A DNA stretch of 64,000 nt from Sacculina carcini (Eukaryota > Arthropoda > Thecostraca > Sacculinidae): contig OU696584.1 in NCBI GenBank assembly GCA_916048095.2, positions 3,614,349 through 3,678,348 of the forward strand, written 5' to 3'. Under the pieces are notes generated by a model. That model ran no database searches, was not told the origin of the DNA, and saw nothing but the letters and a program-made list of their open reading frames with translations. The position numbers were made by a program, and so were the translations under genes. Within the stretch, counting starts at the first letter, position 1; every line of letters begins with the position of its first letter. Shown piece after piece: positions 57,361 to 64,000 of this stretch.

Positions 57361-60300
57361 GTGGCCCGTAAACCAGAAACCAGTACAAAAGTAATAGCGA
57401 GTATACACATTAATAACGACACTCCAACCTGTTATGCCTATATAGGAAGAAGACGCACCAATTTATTAATAGATACAGGGTGTGATGTTACAGTAATATC
57501 CATAGACGTCGTAAGAAAACTCGGAAAATTAAATAGCATATCAAAAAATGACCACGTACATCTTACTGGAATAACTGGACAAAGTCTCGAGAATATGGGC
57601 CCAATTAAATTACCTATTAACATGGCAAGACTTAAAACTGTATTCACCTTCAGAGTAATTAAAAATCTTAAGTACGATTGCATATTAGGATCAGATTTTT
57701 CAGTAGACACGATGTTCGGTTGGATTTTGGAACTAAGACATTACACATCGGCATGTGTACAATCCCTCTGATACCAAAATCTACTGCAAGCAGTCCAGAC
57801 AAATGTCTGATCAGACTTTAAAGATCTATAACCATAAAACCTTTATCATGCATCGAGATTAATAATGCGTATTTAGATAACCGTAAGCAGACAATGAAAG
57901 AAATAGTCATCACACCTGAAAATGCAGTATATCCTTTCAATATAGAACCTCATCTCCAAGTAAGACCCGCCATTTGTCATGTATCATCACATAGAGTGCC
58001 TATCTTTATGGTAAATTATACTACTAGAAAATTAAGATTGTCCGCTAATCAAATTCTTGGCACTGCTGAGGACACCCAATCTTTTACAGCCGCACCGATC
58101 CAACAATCACACACTGAATCTATAACAAAAACCAATAATAACCATTTGACGATAAATGAACAAGGTGAACTAGATAAAACGATAGATAAAAATAAAGATG
58201 TATTTGCAAAAACTAACTTGGAACTAAGAAAAAACGAGTTGATTAAGATAAAAATCGAAACTGAAGAAAATGCCAGACCAGTTAAACAACGTCCGTACCG
58301 ATTGCCTTACAATCAAAGAGAGCTCGTAGAAGATCACTTAAATGAATTGTTGGACGCTGATCTTATCAGACCTTCTCAATCCCCGTGGGCATCGCCCATA
58401 CTACTTGTGGCCAAGAAGGACGGTTCACAGAGATTATGTGTAGATTACAGAAAACTGAATAAAGTAACCAAGAAAAGTGGATACCCGCTACCTAGAATTG
58501 ACGATATCTTAGCTTCGCTCGGTGGGGCTAAATATTTCTCAACGCTTGACTTAAAATCAGGCTATTGGCAAATCCCAGTTCACAACGAATCAATAGAAAA
58601 AACTGCTTTCACATGTTTTATGGGGAGCTACTAGTGGAAGTATATGCCGTTCGGTTTAGCCTGTGCACCATCAATATTCTCGGAATTAATGAACACTGTA
58701 CTTCATGGGATACAGTACAAATTCTGTGTAGCCTACTTGGATGATATAATTATATTTTCACGGTCGTTCGAAGAACATATGGAACATTTAAATACAGTAT
58801 TTTATCGTCTGCGCAAATCCAAACTAAAGCTGAAACAGTCCAAGTGCGAATTTCTACGCCCAGAAATTAATTATTTAGGACATGTCGTTTCTAATCGTGG
58901 AATTAAACCAGATATAGGCAAAATTTCTACATTGCATAAATTAGCTACTCCTGCGACAGTAAAGGACATTCGGTCTTTCATAGGACTCGCCAGTTATTAT
59001 CGTCGATTCATCCCAAAATTTGCAGAAGTAGCCAAACCCCTAACATTACTTACCCGAAAACACGCACGTTTTGAGTGGACTCACGTATGTCAGGATGCCT
59101 TTGACAAACTCAAGAAAGCTTTAACTTAAGCCCCAGTGTTAGTTTATCCCGATATGACAAAATCCTTCAAATTATATACCGATGCTTCTGATACTGGTAT
59201 CGGAAGTACGTTAACGCAAGACACAGAAGATGGCGAACGAGTAATACAATATTTATCCCAACAACTGTCCGACACTCAAATAAAATGGCCAATAATAGAA
59301 AGAGAAGTTTACGCGATAGTTCACTCATGTCAAAAGTTTCGTCAATATTTGTATGGATCAAAATTCACCATTTATTGTGATCACAAACCCTTACGTCATT
59401 TATTTACTTCAGAAATGCGCAATCCACGAATTCAACGATGGGCCATAATGCTTGACGAATATGACTGCACAATTGAGCATATCACTGGCCTAAAGAATGT
59501 AGTTGCTGATGCTTTATCTCGACTACCAATTAAGTCGGTCAAGGTCAATGTTATTGATTCTGATTCTCGGGCGGGCGCAAAATTGAATGCAGACTTTGAA
59601 CCATGTCCCAACTTTGAAAACAATGAATTAGAAAATTACGACCGAATTTTTAACGGAGAAATAGATATAAAGCAGCTACAAGACGAGGATGAATATTGCA
59701 ATTCCGTCATAACGACTCTAAATAATCAAGAAATGACCAATAACAATTACAGTAAACTTAGTAAATCATTCGTCGTGCAGGACGATTTACTCTACCATTT
59801 AGCAGATACCGACCATTGTAATAGGTATCCTGGGTTACAGTTATGTATTCCTATTGCATTACGTCAACAACTTATTGAGGAAGCACATGACGGATTCTTA
59901 GGAGGTCACTTTGGTATCGATAAAACATATAATAAAATCCGCTCCAGATACTACTGGCCAGGCATGTACAAAAATGTAATAGAATACGTCACTAAATGCG
60001 TGACATGCAACCTTCGCAAGCTTCAGAAACACAAACCGCCATTACAACATATGCCAATTCCCCACTATCCCTTTGAAATTATATCGATTGATTGTAGCGG
60101 ACCGTTCCCCATGAGTCATGCAGAAAATCGATTTCTTATTAATATTGTCGATCACTTTTCTGATTTTCCAGAGTCGTTTCCTGTTCCTGACAAATCCGCT
60201 GACAGAGTAGCGAAAATTTTAATTGAAGATATTATTCCACGACACGCATGTCCACGAGTCATTGTTAGTGATAATGGTACAGAATTCTGCAACGAGGTCA

Positions 60301-61454
60301 TTACAAAACTAAATCTTTTCTGCAATATCAAACACGTTAGAACTTCAGTTTATCACCCACAGGCAAATGCCAAAGTTGAGCGTTATCATCGCGTTCAAAA
60401 TGATTTCTTGTCAAAAACGGTTGATGTCACCCAAAGAGATTGGGATACGAAAATTCCATCATTATTGGCAGCATACCGTACGGCCGAAAGTGACACTACA
60501 CACATGTCACCGTTCTTTGTGCTATATGGGCGTGAACCCGTCATGCCTATGGAAACTATCTTAACACCAAAACATCAATATTATGGTGATGATTATCTCT
60601 CATCGATGTTACTAAACATGACTCAAACTTTCCATCACGTGCGCCATCACCTCGCTTTAGGGCATGCTAGAAATCAAGAATATTACGATCGTAAGGCTAA
60701 GCCAATTACATTAAAAGTCGGTGATCCGGTATATTTCAAAAACCCTGGCCTAACAAACACTAACAAATTATCTCTCCGATGGGACCCCAACTATAGAATT
60801 ATGCAATTTATCAGTCAGGTCACATGTCTGATTCGCAATCAAATTAACGGAGAAATATGTAAAACACACATAGAAAACTTGCGATTACGTGACGGCAATG
60901 CAGCCTGGAACAAATATATGTCACGTCCAGTACATCTTCAGCACAAATATAATCAAACACAACGCTCATTTATACCAGTCAGTTGTAGACCGACGAGACA
61001 GAATGCACCCTTAGTTGATAAGGTTAACCAGTCAGAGGAAGACGCTTTGGATAATATGCCTTTGGCAAAACGAATAGCACACAAGCAAACACAGAATATA
61101 GAAGTACGAATCAGCTCAGAAATCATTAATGAACGTCCTCATGCAGATATGACACGGTATAAACGTCAATGCGAAACTAACCAGTTTGAAAATAAAAAGT
61201 TTCATCTGGATAGATATAAGAGGCAAACAAGCTTCAGCAACGAAGATATTGATCACACCAAACGACCCAGACTAACTGAGACTGACGACCTAGCTGTTGT
61301 TAATTTAACACAAACTGGAGACAAAGCAAGTAATGTTATATCCAACTCATTAAAAACCCCAAAGGCCCACGAAAACACAGACGATTTCAAGTTACGAGCA
61401 TTTGAAATGTTAATTAATAAACAACATGAAATGCTCAAGTTAATAATCGGATAA
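57361..61454 (+). pseudogene. pol region of the inner Ty3-type element
   Basis: Protease NLLIDTGCDVTVIS; RT with PVKQRPYRLPYNQRELV, LCVDYRKLNKVTKK, STLDLKSGYWQI, FGLACAPSIFSELMN and the catalytic AYLDDIIIFS; RNase H KLYTDASDTGIGSTL and YCDHKPLRHLF; integrase with the HHCC region (HFGIDKTYNKI, CVTCNLRK) and the DDE set in SIDCSGPF, VSDNGTEFC and NAKVERYHR. The C-terminal extension beyond integrase is long and basic. The order is Ty3/gypsy; RT and integrase motifs are all retained although the region as a whole is broken. Confidence 0.9.
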
Positions 61455-61461
61455 AAAACAA

Positions 61462-62001
61462 ATGAACCTCTCAATACACATACTGATTTTCCCGCTAACC
61501 TTTATTCTAATCCTCATATCAATAGCGACTGTTGTTTATTTCTTCTACGACAGGCGTAAGCAACGTTCATCCTCTCCTAATCCCCAGGTTTTAGTGCATT
61601 CCTTATCCCCTACTTCCACTCCCCTCCTTGAAACCACACGACCAAGAACACCGCTGAAAATCGACCGACTCGTTCCGGACGCCGCTGCAGACCACAAAAT
61701 CCACGACACGAAGAATCAACCTACACGACCAAGACACGAAGAATCAACCTACACGACCACGACACGAAGAATCAACCTACACAACCACGACACGAAGAAT
61801 CAACCTACACGTTACAGGACGGCCGCTTGGCACAATATGACGCCAATAAAGGCTTACCGGCAGCCTTCGCCCACGAAGACGATCAACACGACATGCACGG
61901 TGACGTACATCGGGGACAGAATCCAGAACACGTTTACCCACTTGGGATACCCATACATACAGATATTACACACCCTACACATTAATATACATACCCCGTA
62001 A
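61462..62001 (+). CDS. small ORF with one membrane segment after pol
   Basis: 179 residues starting eight bases after the pol stop. The N-terminus, from about residue 3 to 28 (LSIHILIFPLTFILILISIA, then TVVYFF), is a single hydrophobic helix followed by basic YDRRKQR, a stop-transfer pattern. The middle is a short tandem repeat of an Asn-Gln-Pro-Thr-Arg type unit (61706-61815), about 25-34 bp per unit. No envelope motifs (fusion peptide, furin site, Cys-rich ectodomain) are seen, so it is not a recognisable env. It may be an accessory protein or a chance frame. Confidence 0.45.
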   Translation: MNLSIHILIFPLTFILILISIATVVYFFYDRRKQRSSSPNPQVLVHSLSPTSTPLLETTRPRTPLKIDRLVPDAAADHKIHDTKNQPTRPRHEESTYTTTTRRINLHNHDTKNQPTRYRTAAWHNMTPIKAYRQPSPTKTINTTCTVTYIGDRIQNTFTHLGYPYIQILHTLHINIHTP

Positions 62002-62524
62002 AGAAAACTCTGTAACCGTTCACATATATGTTTTTACATATATGTGTCGGACTATGATGTACATTGAAATATTTTTTAAAGAGTTCCCTGTACTAGTTAA
62101 TTATTATTCAGTAGCATTTATAGTCTTTGTCATGCTTAGCAATTGTTCATTTAGATTAGTCATTTGCGTAATCTTTAGTACATCCAACTGTCGAGTAATG
62201 ACGGCTGAATGCTGAGTGCTAGAGCTGGCGCGTGCCATGATGACGATGGGACGTCCACAATCTCGCTGCTATCCATCGCCATTCAACACCAGCTGTGGCA
62301 AAAACCCGCATCATTTTGGCGATTTCTCCCAACGATCAACACGGGACGAAACTACACAAATTTTGTAACCTGTTGCGGATGACTACTGACAAACATCGCA
62401 GCCACGGCATTACGAACCACCACTCGTCGGATGCAGCTCAGAAAAAACTTCAGGGACAACAGAAAACATGGCCGTGTATAAGCTCTAGTGGCTCACACTC
62501 GCTCGAATGACCTCGCAGTTGTGA
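62002..62524. other. 3' non-coding part of the inner element
   Basis: Between the last ORF and the 3' LTR there are about 520 bases without a gene. No clear polypurine tract is visible next to the LTR. Confidence 0.4.
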
Positions 62525-63205
62525 TGTAACAATGTTTTATATTGTGCGGTGTTATATATAACTTTTATTCCTATTTTAGTAATCGTCTGTTAATCGTCGT
62601 TGAGTCTTATTTTAGTAAAATGTTGTGCATTAAATATGGCATAGGATAGGATAGAAGTTAGGATAGAAAGTGGAGCATAAACACGTACATCACTGTCAAC
62701 ACAGAAGGCTAGGCAACAAGGAACACAGCATTGGTTGCACACACGTAGACAGACACACATACACTGCAAGACATTAAGAGACAGCAGGGCAGCACGTGCA
62801 CACGCATATATTACACCCACCAGTGTGTAAGACTATGGGCGTGCTGCATTGTGGTGACCTTGCGGTCCGTAAATAATGAGGTCGTGCACAAATAGGAGAT
62901 AGAGAATGGTGTAGGCGACGCTAGCGAGAACTATATGAGCACAGACATTTTCACCAGAGACGGACAGACAGGAGAGACAGACTAGCAAAGATACAGGCAG
63001 AACGGGAGAACAGATAGGATAGAACACTGAACTTAACGTTAGGACCGATAGAGTTAGGAACTGCAACCTTCAGCGTAATATCACGACGAAATACATTGTT
63101 TCAACAAACAACTGTGTTTGGAATCGGACATCAAGCGTTATCGCGGCGCACAACGTTAAGAGGCCTGCTCCACTTGAACCATCACTGCAAGACAAAACTG
63201 TTACA
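62525..63205 (+). repeat. 3' LTR of the inner Ty3-type element
   Basis: Partner of 55475-56155. Confidence 0.95.
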
Positions 63206-63210
63206 CACGA

Positions 63211-63331
63211 AAATAAACCATATATGCGTACGTGGCGCAACGCGCACATTTACAATGGTTACAAATATAAGCAACGATAGACGTGAGTCGGCGTGAGACG
63301 TGAGGCGTACACAAAAACCTTCAACGCTACG
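63211..63331 (-). repeat. 5' LTR of the outer - strand element, second part
   Basis: Continues the interrupted LTR (ATGCGTACGTGGCGCAACGC) and is followed by the outer element's target duplication AGCAC. Confidence 0.88.
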
Positions 63332-63336
63332 AGCAC

Positions 63337-64000
63337 CTTGCGAACACTAAGGAGAATTCCAAGCTAGCAAATACAATAGAAGACGCTTAAGCCCACACAT
63401 ACTGAAACGAATCTCACTACAGTGATATAACCGTACCGCAAGTGGTTCAAGTGAAACCTATAATATAAGCATTTCAAAAACGTCATCCAAATGTTATCCA
63501 GCTAGACGAAAATTGATACCCAAAAACTAAACTGTGCAAACATCAATTGACGTTAATATCAATATAGTGATACCTTATTTAATATTAACATTTAACTAAT
63601 ACAAAACTACATACATACGTACATAGATGTACATATTTTACTGAATATATCCACTTGACCGAAAACTCTGACCGCAGCAAAATGTCCAGGATGATATGCA
63701 GAATCATCCGAGTGATGAACACAAAATCGATGCGCAAATTACACTTGACACGAAATTTGACAAATTCGCACTTCACTCTAAACCACACTGAAGTGAAACT
63801 CACTAAACACGTCAATTATCGCCAAGAATAGCCAACGCCACCTAGATACAAGGCCGTTTCACGATTTTGTGACGTCACAGCGTTCGGCCAACGTTGGTGC
63901 AGTGTGTATGTGCTGCGGTGCACTGTTAGTTGATATTATGCGTACGCCGCTGCATTATTTTCACAAATACTCCCAGTTTTAGATGAAACCTTGCATTTAT
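63337..64000. other. right end of window, no gene recognised
   Basis: AT-rich sequence without a supported ORF. At 63834-63877 it holds AACGCCACCTAGATAC, GGCCGTTTCACGA and a GTGACGTCAC palindrome, shared with the region behind the last Josephin exon. Confidence 0.35.

Larger units (their letters stand above)
55475..63205 (+). mobile_element. Ty3-type LTR retrotransposon inserted in the LTR of another
   Basis: 7731 bp, flanked by the 5-base duplication CACGA (55470-55474 and 63206-63210). LTRs of 681 bp each (55475-56155 and 62525-63205) start TGTAACAATG and end CTGTTACA; about nine differences are visible, a divergence near 1.3 percent, so it is young to middle-aged. A primer site TGGTGCCGTGAC follows the left LTR. 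Parts: gag at about 56.3-57.3 kb, protease at about 57.4-57.8 kb, RT and RNase H at about 58-59.5 kb, integrase at about 59.8-60.6 kb, and a small membrane-protein ORF after pol. It is broken in a few places. Confidence 0.93.
51021..63331 (-). mobile_element. Ty3-type LTR retrotransposon, - strand, broken, with a second element inside
   Basis: LTRs of about 303 bp: 51021-51323 (3' LTR), and 55290-55474 continuing at 63211-63331 (5' LTR, split by the inserted element). A 5-base duplication AGCAC flanks the whole (51016-51020 and 63332-63336). A G-rich tract adjoins the 3' LTR and a TTGGCGACGAG-like primer site adjoins the 5' LTR. Parts, reading leftward: gag at about 54.4-55.2 kb with knuckle CNKCGRKGHWAVVC; protease at about 54.1-54.4 kb; RT at about 53.3-54.1 kb; RNase H at about 52.7-53.2 kb; integrase at about 51.5-52.6 kb. 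It has several breaks. The LTRs differ by two small length changes and point differences, so it is older than its passenger. Confidence 0.9.

Noticed and set aside
62590-63066. - strand ORFs repeated at 55540-56016 and 62590-63066
   Set aside because: They lie in the two LTRs of the inner element and recur for that reason alone.

Overview
The window looks like a piece of an AT-rich, heavily transposon-loaded animal genome, most likely an invertebrate and plausibly an arthropod. The reasons are spliced host exons, LINEs, a tRNA-derived SINE, hAT, pogo, BEL and Ty3 elements, a Polinton-like fossil, and interstitial TTAGG-type repeats (the ancestral arthropod telomere motif). No sequence here fixes the species.

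The one clearly recognisable host gene is a Josephin-domain deubiquitinase (JOSD1/JOSD2 type) on the + strand. Its exons are at 14284-14504, 21843-22047 and 49110-49235. They join in phase (2, then 0), keep the Cys/His/Asp catalytic set and give about 183 residues, close to the whole family length apart from a short first exon that I cannot place. The two introns between these exons are 7.3 kb and 27 kb and consist almost entirely of mobile and repetitive DNA.

Layout. 1-3.1 kb: broken Polinton/Maverick-like gene cluster (capsid-like C-terminus, adenain-type protease, small conserved ORFs, a duplicated TATA-type promoter-like block). 3.2-3.5 kb: TTGGG/TTAGG repeats, then a TGACGTCA and G-run cluster. 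3.5-4.7 kb: LINE endonuclease fragment (-). 4.9-8.1 kb: broken BEL/Pao element (+). 8.3-11.6 kb: first array of a hairpin-bearing repeat family, with a SINE inside. 11.8-12.9 kb: LINE 3' fragment. 12.9 kb: 21-bp minisatellite. 13.2-14.0 kb: pogo-like element. 14.3-49.2 kb: the Josephin gene. Its first visible intron holds a hAT element interrupted by a young LTR element; its second holds long arrays of the hairpin family, an L2/CR1-like LINE, SINEs, a near-perfect 2.6-kb tandem duplication and a 6-kb-arm inverted repeat. 50.8 kb: a MITE. 51.0-63.3 kb: a Ty3-type LTR element (-) with a younger Ty3-type element (+) inserted in one of its LTRs. The last 0.7 kb is unannotated.

The most unusual material is the hairpin repeat family: more than 50 copies of a GC-rich palindrome ending AT-rich modules, many closing with CTAG at (TA)n. 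A second module type repeats an AATTATACC/GGTATAATT stem whose inner stem differs between subtypes but still pairs. The family resembles non-autonomous rolling-circle elements in layout, but I could not classify it.
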